From Anisakis pegreffii (lineage: Eukaryota; Nematoda; Chromadorea; Rhabditida; Anisakidae): a stretch of DNA of 64,000 nucleotides. Below, one piece after another: positions 1 to 10,867 of this stretch. A model generated the notes under the pieces. The model ran no database searches, was not told the origin of the DNA, and saw only the letters and a program-made list of their open reading frames with translations. The translations under genes were made by a program, and so were the position numbers. Where the stretch lies: assembly GCA_035041965.1 (NCBI GenBank), contig JAPYMA010001112.1, positions 1 through 64,000 of the forward strand, read 5' to 3'. The first letter of the stretch is position 1, and each line of letters starts with the position of its first letter.

Positions 1-180
1 ATCGGCAACTATTGAATTTTTTTTTTTGCCTTGAGAGCCCGACGACACGCGCGAAAAAAAAATGAAAAAAATGATGCGAAAGGGCGGAATAATTGCAACG
101 GGCCGCATATATATGAACCGAACGAGACGACGCGACCCTAATCAATCAAAAAAAAAATGGACCACTACGACCATCACTGA

Positions 181-3100
181 AATGATCTGTTACCGGAATT
201 CGAACATTGTTCTTTACTATTATTCATTAAAGTGAAGCACCTTTCCGGCTGAATTTTGCCAAATCGAATTCATTCGCCATTTCCTCAAAATCCTTATTCA
301 CCCCTTCATCATCATTCCTCATCAGCTTTATCAATCAAACTTTTCAGTTTGTTTTCTATTTTTCCTATAGAAACCCTTTGCTTCTCTTGAATGAATATCA
401 TCATCGTATTGTTGCTCTCTTAAGTTTGTCCTCTCTTCCACTGATTTTAAGTAATCATACAGAAAATCGAGTATTCTTTATTAATTGAGATTATGGGTAT
501 TTTTGTTATTATTCGAGCAAATCGTACGTTCGACGGATTTTTCTTCTATTCGAGCTGTGATTATGGTCTATCTCAAAACAAGCAAAAAACGCAATTGTAC
601 TTTGGTTTATCTTTGACGCATCTTCTTTCAAAAAATTAATTTATATTGCCTATTGTTTATAATTATCAGTCCATCGATGCTGTTATCTTCTTTAATCATG
701 TTCAACAAAAGACGGGATATTATTATGTTTGCTCTTGACTTATTCGTTCGCTTTCATCATCATAATATTATTGATACAATTAATTTATTTTGAGAACTTA
801 TCTTATTACTCTTGTTACGACATATTTTACTGACTCAGTTATTGTGATGCTATTCAAGATAAGATTATCACCGAATATTGTACATTATCAATCGACACCA
901 GGTTTTCTTATCATTCAGCATTCTTGTTTATGTACATAACCGTGTTAAAATTAATCCATAAATGTCGTAGTATTGATGTATTTGACCAGTCCAACTCAGT
1001 GAGATTATACAATACATTCATCAACTCCATGTGAATATATGGTATCTGTACCCAGTAAGCTTCTGTACTTTAATTCGCGAATTAAATCGTTCGAAGTCGA
1101 CAATTAAAAAAATGAGAACAGGCTAACCTGGAGGGGAGAGGGAGAGGGGGAATATGCCAGACGGCATTAAGCTATCTCCATTCACGTTTTAATCAAACAA
1201 TGTGCTTGCATTGCCATAATTTATTTTTTGTAGCACGTAACTGCTATAAGCGGTTACTTGCTACACAAAATAGATTCGCGAGAAACCATCATAAACTCAA
1301 GGCTGGACCTGAAATAAAATTCAGAATTAAAACGTCACAGTTTCAAAATCACCTGTCAAACCCTGTCCTGCCACACGAAAACGTACGCCACCTCCACTGT
1401 ACTACGATGCAGCTGATGCAGTTACTTGCCATAGAGAAGACAAATATGGATTGTGAAAGAACTGCCATCCCTTCCTCTTCCGCCGTCCTGGATGATACAA
1501 TTATCACCTAAGCGTACATTTAGCGATGTCCGAACGTCGGATTATAAAAAATATAGATATGGAATGTGAGAAGCCGTAATTCATGAATATGGAGTGATAA
1601 CAACAGAATAATCTGATGTCAAAGTGAAAATTAAACAATAAAATTTGCTTGTATTCCTTCTCGTTTGATGTTTAAATGAACAATTACGGAACTTGAAGGA
1701 TACAAGTGATTTCCAATTAAATGTCAAAACACTTCGATTCAGTCTTCATCCTCGGTGACATTCACGTGTTCTGACCATGATGTGTAACAACTGAGCAAAC
1801 AGCAAATGTACTTTAGCCACTGTATTACTACAGTGGCTAAAGTACATTTGCTGTTTGCTCAGTTGTTACACATCATGGTCAGAACACGTGAATGTCACCG
1901 AGGATGAAGACTGAATCGAAGTGTTTTGACATTTAATTGGAAATCACTTGTAGCCTTCAAGTTCCGTAATTGTTCATTTAAACATCAAACGAGAAGGAAT
2001 ACAAGCAAATTTTATTGTTTAATTTTCACTTTGACATCAGATTATTCTGTTGTTATCACTCCATATTCATGAATTACGGCTTCTCACATTCCATATCTAT
2101 ATTTTTTATAATCCGACGTTCGGACATCGCTAAATGTACGCTTAGGTGATAATTGTATCATCCAGGACGGCGGAAGAGGAAGGGATGGCAGTTCTTTCAC
2201 AATCCATATTTGTCTTCTCTATGGCAAGTAACTGCATCAGCTGCATCGTAGTACAGTGGAGGTGGCGTACGTTTTCGTGTGGCAGGACAGGGTTTGACAG
2301 GTGATTTTGAAACTGTGACGTTTTAATTCTGAATTTTATTTCAGGTCCAGCCTTGAGTTTATGATGGTTTCTCGCGAATCTATTTTGTGTAGCAAGTAAC
2401 CGCTTATAGCAGTTACGTGCTACAAAAAATAAATTATGGCAATGCAAGCACATTGTTTGATTAAAACGTGAATGGAGATAGCTTAATGCCGTCTGGCATA
2501 TTCCCCCTCTCCCTCTCCCCTCCAGGTTAGCCTGTTCTCATTTTTTTAATTGTCGACTTCGAACGATTTAATTCGCGAATTAAAGTACAGAAGCTTACTG
2601 GGTACAGATACCATATATTCACATGGAGTTGATGAATGTATTGTATAATCTCACTGAGTTGGACTGGTCAAATACATCAATACTACGACATTTATGGATT
2701 AATTTTAACACGGTTATGTACATAAACAAGAATGCTGAATGATAAGAAAACCTGGTGTCGATTGATAATGTACAATATTCGGTGATAATCTTATCTTGAA
2801 TAGCATCACAATAACTGAGTCAGTAAAATATGTCGTAACAAGAGTAATAAGATAAGTTCTCAAAATAAATTAATTGTATCAATAATATTATGATGATGAA
2901 AGCGAACGAATAAGTCAAGAGCAAACATAATAATATCCCGTCTTTTGTTGAACATGATTAAAGAAGATAACAGCATCGATGGACTGATAATTATAAACAA
3001 TAGGCAATATAAATTAATTTTTTGAAAGAAGATGCGTCAAAGATAAACCAAAGTACAATTGCGTTTTTTGCTTGTTTTGAGATAGACCATAATCACAGCT

Positions 3101-3472
3101 CGAATAGAAGAAAAATCCGTCGAACGTACGATTTGCTCGAATAATAACAAAAATACCCATAATCTCAATTAATAAAGAATACTCGATTTTCTGTATGATT
3201 ACTTAAAATCAGTGGAAGAGAGGACAAACTTAAGAGAGCAACAATACGATGATGATATTCATTCAAGAGAAGCAAAGGGGTTCTATAGGAAAAATAGAAA
3301 ACGAACTGAAAAGTTTGATTGATAAAGCTGATGAGGAATGATGATGAAGGGGTGAATGAAGATTTTGAGGAAATGGCGAATGAATTCGATTTGGCAAAAT
3401 TCAGCCGGAAAGGTGCTTCACTTTAATGAATAATAGTAAAGAACAATGTTCGAATTCCAGTAGCAAATCATT
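181..3472. repeat. Giant near-perfect inverted repeat (palindrome), arms 1644 bases, 4-base centre
   Basis: Arm 181-1824 is the reverse complement of arm 1829-3472, so position x pairs with 3653 minus x, with no net insertion or deletion. The centre is CCACTGTA-TTAC-TACAGTGG at 1817-1836. I saw eight mismatched pairs, left-arm positions 187, 190, 194, 293, 295, 350, 373 and 1700; seven lie in the outermost 200 bases, and the inner segments I checked base by base were otherwise identical. Beyond 181 and 3472 the similarity stops at once and no target-site duplication is visible. The arms contain no convincing exon; the only sizeable reading frame (1200-1511, mirrored at 2142-2453) has no recognisable protein features. 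The first 180 bases of the window, rich in A-runs and CG dinucleotides, also show no gene. It may be a real palindrome or an assembly or read fold-back. Confidence 0.95.
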
Positions 3473-4108
3473 CAATTGATAAATTCAAACTGAATGTTCT
3501 GTTATGAGAGTATGAATTTTAATCTTTTTCAAGAAAAAAGAGAACATATAAAACGATCGAAACCGATCCATCAGTTTCTGCGCTCAGTCATAAATGAGGC
3601 TGAAATTTTGGTGAACTCTCTCTTAACAATTTCAACAACTCTCTTCATACCGGATAATCATAATGGCGATAGTAATCATGGAAGTCATCAGACAATATAA
3701 ACAAACAATACCACAGAACAGTACGAAGAATTGACCGGAATTTTGAGATAAACTACTAAATGTTTTCGGCCATTCAATTAATATTCACAATAAGTAGTCG
3801 ATCCAATTCATTAAAAAAATTTGAATTGAAATAGAAACGATTCACAGCGATGTTTTGAAAAGAAACAGCATCAGTCACAGATGTATGCATTCATTTCATA
3901 CTTATATACACGCTTTACAAATAACACTAGACTTTAAAACTCTATACAGCTATAAACATAATAACACAATTTAATAAACACTGCGTGCAAAATGAGTGAC
4001 GAGAAGTACCCGAATCGCCTTGTTGTTCACTTTTTACAACGACTAAATATTGGCAATTTTTAGGTGAACAGAATTTTTTCCGGGCGAAAACGGAACACTT
4101 AATCAAAA
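3473..4108. other. Intergenic stretch, no gene seen
   Basis: AT-rich unique sequence between the palindrome and the first candidate gene. A short open frame near 3494-3700 lacks splice partners and protein-like composition. An acceptor-like ATTTTTAG just upstream of 4109 could serve trans-splicing of the next candidate gene. Confidence 0.6.
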
Positions 4109-4435
4109 ATGACGACAATCTTGGGTCGCATAAAGATAAATCAAAATGCGATCAAACATTCAGAGCGATTGAGACGTTTCGTCAATTTTGCAACCATGTC
4201 AAACGGTGAGTAATCATGATTCGTTGATGGAAGATGAAAAATGAAATTAACTGTTGAATTTTTCGTTGATATGTGGGAATCACAAATTTACAAAATTAGA
4301 CCACGACTGATCACGATAATCGGTAATTGAGGACATTTTTTCTCAGCGAAATCGGACTACAAACCACTTTTTTTACTTCCAACAAAATTAATTTTTATTG
4401 TGAACATCGCTATGTCTGAACTTCTGAGTTGTTGA
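4109..4435 (+). CDS. Possible small two-exon gene, 61-residue protein with a hydrophobic C-terminal half
   Basis: Exons 4109-4205 and 4347-4435 join in frame across a GTGAGT donor and a TTTTTTCTCAG acceptor. The predicted protein is 61 residues. Residues 1-33 are basic and lack acidic residues apart from one Glu, resembling a mitochondrial presequence (many Lys/Arg, then RRFVNFATMSN). Residues 38-58 form a hydrophobic stretch with PLFLLPTKLIFIVNIAM that could span a membrane once. I do not recognise the family. Exon 2 lies over the 3' end and poly(A) signal of the gene on the opposite strand, so the two transcripts would converge and overlap. The splice sites are good but so short a frame can arise by chance; I keep it as a candidate only. 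Confidence 0.35.
4394..4399 (-). promoter_or_regulatory. Poly(A) signal AATAAA of the 4448-9276 gene
   Basis: On the minus strand AATAAA lies about 50 bases after the TGA of the last coding exon, a normal distance for a nematode 3' UTR. It supports the call that the gene ends with the very short exon at 4448-4465. Confidence 0.55.
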
Positions 4436-4447
4436 GTGTTGCTCAGT

Positions 4448-7400
4448 TCATCCAATTATCAATTTCTGAAAAAAAAACGTTTTCGGAAGTGTTTTAATGG
4501 GTTTCTGGAAGCAAAATAATAATTGAAATAATTGGTATAAAACGCAAAACATCTCTTTTTTCTTCAGTTTCATCGTTCTATTTGTCGATTAAAATCCACT
4601 GATAATTGTAAGTTTAAAGTAAGATACATCTCACCAAAATCAGGTGGAAACTTACGCATGGGACGGATTTTTTGCGTGGAACTTCGGAAGATTTGGCTGG
4701 TTGTGGCGCTACTTTCCCTTCCACGATTGTTGGGGTTCTTCGCGAGAAACGATTATTTGGACCGAAGAACATTTCCGTGAAGCTAAATCGACGTGGTCGA
4801 ATTGAGCTGAAATATTATTATAAAATTTTTATTCGATTGAAACTCCACATCGGATACTTTTCAATTTCAATGAAATTCTCTTGGCATTTGCAGAAATTTC
4901 TTCCAAATATCATATAAATAATTGCTCGTCTAACGGAATTCTAAGTGATTTCCCATTATTATGTATTCTAAACGTACATCCATATTGCATTTTCCATTAC
5001 ATTAATGATTCTTTTCCTTTATATTCATTTGCAGTTATTACATCCGGACTATTGAAGGCATTCAAGAGAATGCTTTATTCTCATGATTCAATATAATAGC
5101 ATGATTCAATATTAGCTGGATCAAATGATTATTTGGACAAGAAGAACGAGGTGGAACATGAAATAGGAAAGAAATGAATGAACGCAACATCATGCACAAA
5201 TTCAAGAACTCACTCGGGTGTGACCGATTCTGAGAATGACACACAACGACGGCGTTCATCAACGTTCTCCGAATCAGTGGACTCTGTTGAACAGCCTGAA
5301 GGAAGATTTCTTCTTCTTGCTGTGTATACTGATAAGAGAAAATGTGTTTTCTTTCGTTTTTCTATGAGAAACGTCTTTTCAGGAGAAATTCTTGAAAGCG
5401 GAAGTTTAAATGATATGTTTCACATTGTTAATACCATTTCAAACGAATAAGTAAATATCACAAATGTGATGTCAAAGTCGTTAGTGAATAATTTTCAATG
5501 CTTACGTGAGTGTCGTCCAACCCAAAGAACATCTGAACTGGAATCTGGACCGATCTGAAAAAGAAAACAAAAATGTTTTCTACTTCGAAAAGAATTTAAT
5601 TTTTGATGAGCTAACATCTCAATCATTTCAGTCAGAATTAATTGGGACGTTTGACGTGCAAAAGTGTGATAAATACCTTCAAGACAAATGTCAGCTGTTG
5701 TGTTCACGCCAAAAAGCAATTACAAACAAAACCAAAACGCGTGCTTCTTACGATATCAAAATCGAATGAGCTGATGAGTTTAATTTTTTTCCTTCTCTGT
5801 ATTTCCATCTATTGATGGCTCAGAAATGATTTTTTTTAACAGAAACCATTCGCACACAGAAGTTATGCTCAAAATTTTTTAAAGAAATGTTGAAGAATAT
5901 ATTGATAAATACTGAGGTTTTCTCAAAATGTTAAAAGAATTGCATCGTGATAATGCTGCTGCTGCTGATGATGATGATGTTGTTGATGGAATAAAAAGAA
6001 AATGAAAGATGATTTCATGAAAAGTAAAAGCTTACTGGAACAGTTTTATCAATTACGTCGGGCAGTTGCTTTGAAATAGGTGTAACGACTGCAGTCAGAG
6101 TGCTTGCGAAGTCATTAACAGCCGGTGCTTTCGACATGATAATTGAAGGAATCTGCAAAAATATTTTCATAAATAAACATGTTCCCTATATATGTATCAC
6201 ATATTTGATGTCATCACTTCTATTGCTCCATTAATGAAGATTTTGTTGAGTAGACGAAAACATTCTGTGGAATTTTTGAGCAAATCTTCGGAAATTCTCT
6301 CACAATCAGCAATAACCATTCACGGTCATAAATGCTAAAAGATCAATGAAATTTACGAGACAGTCAATTGGCATACCACTGAGTCTCTTATTGACATACA
6401 CTTCAGAAAAACGTTAAGAAATATGCGCCTAACAATTAAATCAGCTAGATGAATGAACAGTTATGAGCTTTGTCTACCTAATGTCATTTTATCGAATTCA
6501 AATAATAGCCTCGAGCGGATGACTGCTTAACTAGTAAATTCGATGAATCGAGAGAGCGACTAAACATGCAAAGCAATTCACCACGATATCGATCGCAATA
6601 GGCGGTGACAATTGTGAGCGGGCACTAGCGCTAGCGCTGGTGGCCTTACCACCGTTAATCTGAGAAGATGATGATGGTGGTGGTGACGGTCCTGGTGGTG
6701 GTGTGATTAGAATCACTATCTCCTCCTTTGCTCGAGGCGTCATTGTGCGACTAGAACTAGAGCTGAAAACTGAGCTGGTGGGTAGAGAGCAGCAGTCAAC
6801 GGTGAGTGCTACTTCTCAATTGCAATGAACCGATGCACGCGGACAGCTGGCTTATAAACGCACTTCAGCGCCTACAAAAAGCGGAAAAAGCACAGAGCCA
6901 GAGCTTGGAAACACGTGATAAGTTGAGATGATGATAAGTTTTTTGCAAAATTTTGGTGCACGTACTGTGGCGTTTGCTCAACTCTAACTTTCTCAATACC
7001 GTGAAATTAATTGGTTGTTCGTTTGTCTATTAGCTGTTGCTGCAGCCTTCGAAACAAGCAAACCGAACACCGCAACTGTTGCATTTCCTTTCGTCTCTTC
7101 GATTTCATCATCACCACAATTCAGTGTCAGTTTTGTTATCAGCATATCATATCACTTCTATTGAATCATTTCCATCTTATTCCAGAATGCTATCGTCGAA
7201 GGTTTAATTTCCCTTCATCACCACTCCACATATGGTTTACTTTCTTAGCATGACCAAGCATTCGGAGTCGTTTTTGTTTTGTTTCGTTTCCGCTTACATA
7301 GCAAATTTAATTCTGATTGAAATCTGGATAAAAAACAATACAAAAGAATGTTCTTGATTCGCACTTTTCAGTTCAGTATTGTTTTTCATATTTCGTGCAA

Positions 7401-9276
7401 GATAGAAAGAAATCGAAATGATTTGAGCAATTTATTCTGAGTGTTAAGGAAGCGGGACTATTGCTCACAAGTCCAAACCTACTTCTTCCTTATGAAGGAA
7501 TGCATTTTGAAGTTTTCACGTCTTTGACGCATTTTTGAACGATGAAGTCTCTAACAAGCAGGAAAACTTCGAGTTCTTGACTTTACGCACATGAGAACAT
7601 TCAGACTAATAATGATGAGGTTGAACTTAAGATAAGATAAATTCTATGCTTGTGAAATACGAACAGTCCAATTGAAATTTTCATGATGTACTAAAGATGA
7701 ACTGAACATTTTATGAGGAATTCGTTTCAATATTTCGTAAAACTACGGTATTGTCATACCGGAAAAGACTTCGATTGAAGCTGAAAGAATGTATTACTCC
7801 ATTCTAGCCTAATCTCACCTCTCAACATACGATCATACGCTGAGAGTCTAATATCTTTCGCGTTCCACTTGATTTGTATAATACGGTCTCGTTTACCTCT
7901 GTTCCATTTACTCGACTGCGATTAAATTTGGTAACGATTCCTACTCAACATGTAAGCAAAACTCAATTCTAGAATATTGAATAAACAGATATTGGGGTTT
8001 TCAGTGACAAACCATCGAATAGCACGTGATCAGGAATAGTTTAACGACAATGAATTATGGTTGTATATGTTTTGCGATGAACGAATGAATTTGAGAGAGA
8101 GAAAAAGCACTTTGGAAGGACGTAAAAACGGTGCTGATGGACATCGGATGGGATTGGATTTCGCTGGCGGAATGCCGAGCAATTTGCAATCAAATACACA
8201 CAATTTCTGTGTTGTTTGTGCACACTGAAGTGCACATCTGATGAAATAGCAATCACGCGACTCAATGCAAATGGTTGATTGAAGGGCATCATCGTTCGAT
8301 GCACATTCATCGGTCATAAGACGAAAAATATTTGCAGCGAAACGCTGTTTTCGATACAATTTTTGCGTTTATTTGATTGAAAATTATGATTTCAACTCGA
8401 CAAATCGGTTTCGCAAGATGTCCCCTCCCTGTTCGAACAACCACACCGACCTCTTGAAAGTGGCAACCGTATGAATTCATAACACGAAAGTACTAATTGC
8501 ATTTGATATTTTAAGAAATGCATTCATGCTTCTTCGGATTGTCAGTTGACTTGTAATGAGTATCTGCTCTAGGAAATATCCAGTTTGATTAAATGTGAAT
8601 GAGATGTTAATTGATTGTTAAGGAGAAGTCAAGTGTGAACAAGAGTCAATTTGGAATGATGAAGAACACATCGTTGTTCGTCAGAATGCAACAATGCTTC
8701 TGAATTTCAACTGGCAAAAGTGAGTGAATGTGATGTGATTCTCTTAAGACCGGGACAAATCGTTTCAAAATTCGTGGCCGGCCGATCAAGTTGGTTTGAG
8801 TCAAACAAACGAAAAAGCTGAACGGCTGAGAAATTTTTCATTGTTATTGTCAAGAGAAAGAGAAGAAAAAACGCTCAACATGAATAATATCAGTTGTTTG
8901 ATGTGAAACTCATAGAGTCTTATCCCCAAACGAATGAAAAAACAACGACAATATTTCACGAAAAGAATTCGAAATTTTTGAAATCTTTCTCTAAGGAACC
9001 GAGAAATAATCGCACAAAATACCAACTAAAACAAGAAGAAATTGCCTCAGCGAATTGACTGAGTCAGCTTTGAGCAGTGTAACTAAATGTTGGTTGATGT
9101 GTACAAATGAACTCGAAAACGAATTGAAGAAGTTCGATGGGAAAGAAATGAAATTTGAACAAATAAGTTGAAGGAGACACTCACACACACAAATAAAAAG
9201 CAAAGAGATTCAAAAAACTCGAAATTGATTGAAAAATGATTGTACTTACACTGAGATCTAATAGTGTATCGCGCAT
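4448..9276 (-). CDS. Unrecognised six-exon gene, 147-residue Ser/Arg-rich protein
   Basis: Minus-strand exons 9250-9276, 6036-6152, 5506-5554, 5214-5295, 4656-4806 and 4448-4465 join with every phase matching and with standard GTAAGT/GTAAGC/GTGAGT donors and TTTCAG-type acceptors. A stop codon sits just before the ATG at 9276. The protein begins MRDTLLDLS; a second in-frame ATG at the start of MSKAPAVNDF (exon 2) could be an alternative start. I do not recognise the family. Visible features: RRRCVSFSESVTPD near residue 84, whose RCVSF fits the [RK]-x-[VI]-x-[FW] docking motif of protein phosphatase 1 partners; RRFSF and RRTPT, which fit basophilic kinase sites; and a Lys-rich tail, ending KLIIG. 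It looks like a small, mostly disordered regulatory protein. The 3.1 kb first intron could hide further exons. Function is unknown; the phosphatase link is inference from one short motif. Confidence 0.6.
6650..6743 (-). other. Possible alternative first exon (Pro/Ser-rich) inside the first intron of the 4448-9276 gene
   Basis: On the minus strand an ATG at 6743 follows a strong GTTTTCAG acceptor by about 20 bases, and a TTTATAAG sequence lies about 110 bases further upstream. The frame reads MTPRAKEEIVILITPPPGP and then a Ser-run before a GTAAGG donor at 6649. The exon ends in phase 1, which does not fit the phase-0 exon at 6152 (a stop follows), so it would either be 5' UTR for translation from the internal ATG of exon 2, or not an exon at all. 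Confidence 0.25.
6912..6938. promoter_or_regulatory. E-box CACGTG and two TGATAAG (GATA-type) sites
   Basis: CACGTG at 6912-6917 overlaps a TGATAAG at 6916-6922, and a second TGATAAG follows at 6932-6938, spaced 16 bases. TGATAA is the known core of intestinal GATA factors in nematodes. They lie about 170 bases upstream of the possible alternative first exon at 6743. Short motifs arise often in AT-rich DNA, so the role is inferred from clustering only. Confidence 0.25.
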
Positions 9277-10813
9277 TTTGTTTCAGTTTGTGAAGAAGAT
9301 AAACACGATGTCGGTTCAAAGGAGAAGCACTCTCGATAGTGCGACAGTGATAAGATAGTATCGGAATGATACTTGATATCAGAAGCTCGAGAAGAACGAG
9401 ATGAAGATATAACTGAGTGAGTAAGTATCTGATTGGATTAGTTTACAGTTGATAACCGTTACAGAACTCGCTGGCACTTGAGCGCTTGAGCGAAGAGTGT
9501 AATCTAAGCAGCGTTTGATATGGAAATCACAAAACCAAACTAAAACTGTTTGTGGAAAAGGTTCGACGTGAGGCGGTGTTTATATAGTGGTGAAATATTG
9601 GAATTGATGGATGGGTGGATGGATTGATGACGATATAAATATCAATGATGAAAATGATCAGAGTAAAATGTGAAACGATGTTGACAACAGTTATGATGTA
9701 CTGAAACATCACACAATGAGAAATGAGCAAAAATTAGTTTGAAAAAAAAAAGAAAACTTTTTTAATATCTCTCATTTTCAATCTTTCCCCTTCAGCACAC
9801 ATTATCAACGTTCATCACCAATAAAAAATCGTATATTCTATCATTATTTAAACACAAACACAAGACGAATAGTGTGTAGAATAGATAAATAATGCACACC
9901 ATCAAATCACACCACACTAAATCGCAGCAAATAGATAGATAAAATTAGGCATTAATCATCCCGTTCGATCGCCAACAACAGTACAAAGGTACATCTGAGT
10001 TTCGAGCAAAAGAAAACAAGAAATGAAAAACAATCAGTGAAACATGTTCGTTGATTTTAATTCTTGAACTCTGATGTCTTCAGGACACCTACTGCTGCTT
10101 AACTGCCTATACAGTGAAACTGACTGTTTTATGCTTTTTCATTTTTTGTTTATATTGATCAGATTAATTCAAACTGACGTTGTTCCGTCACTGAAATTAA
10201 TTGTTCATTCAGACGTAATATTCCTTTGGAGGATACAGCCTGACTAGCGCCAAAGTGCAATGCGTTCGTTGTCATATTTAGTGAAAACATCCAAATTCCT
10301 CACAACCAATTGTACAAATACATTTCGAAAATCAATTTGTTGCTTCGAAAATTTCAGTATAACACATTGATGAAGTGTTAGTCATATTAGAAATATGAAA
10401 ATATTTGCATATCGTTTACGTTTTTGAAGTGATTATCTGTCATTAGGAGAGCACCAAAATGTTAGAAACGCTGACAGTGAAACGAGAAATTTGCTAGTGA
10501 AATTTTTTCCGACAATCCTTCACGTTTTTTTTCGGAGATAGTACGAAAATTTACGATGATCGTTTGATCTCTTAAAGCACATGGTTTATTGGAATGTGAA
10601 GTTTTTTACACTTTATGAGAAACATTTGATTATCGTCGGCAACATCTTTGCTTGCTAATACCTGTCACGTGGTATGATGATTGCATGAAATATAAACAAC
10701 TATGTGGACTATAAATGTAAACAACTACGACACTGATGGAAAACTGAACAAAACGTACTCGTTCATATTTGTTCTAAGATTGATGCTTCAGTTGGATTTT
10801 CATTTTGTTTATT

Positions 10814-10867
10814 TCATTCATTCATCTTACATTCATCTATCATTCATTCATTCATTCATTCATTCAT
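10814..10867 (+). repeat. (CATT)n microsatellite, interrupted
   Basis: Runs of CATT with two interruptions (TACATTCATCTAT) end in a pure run of about seven units. Confidence 0.85.

Noticed and set aside
1200..2453. Two identical 103-codon frames, one in each palindrome arm
   Set aside because: They are mirror copies of one sequence, lack splice or protein-family features, and sit in a region where the inverted repeat alone explains their presence.
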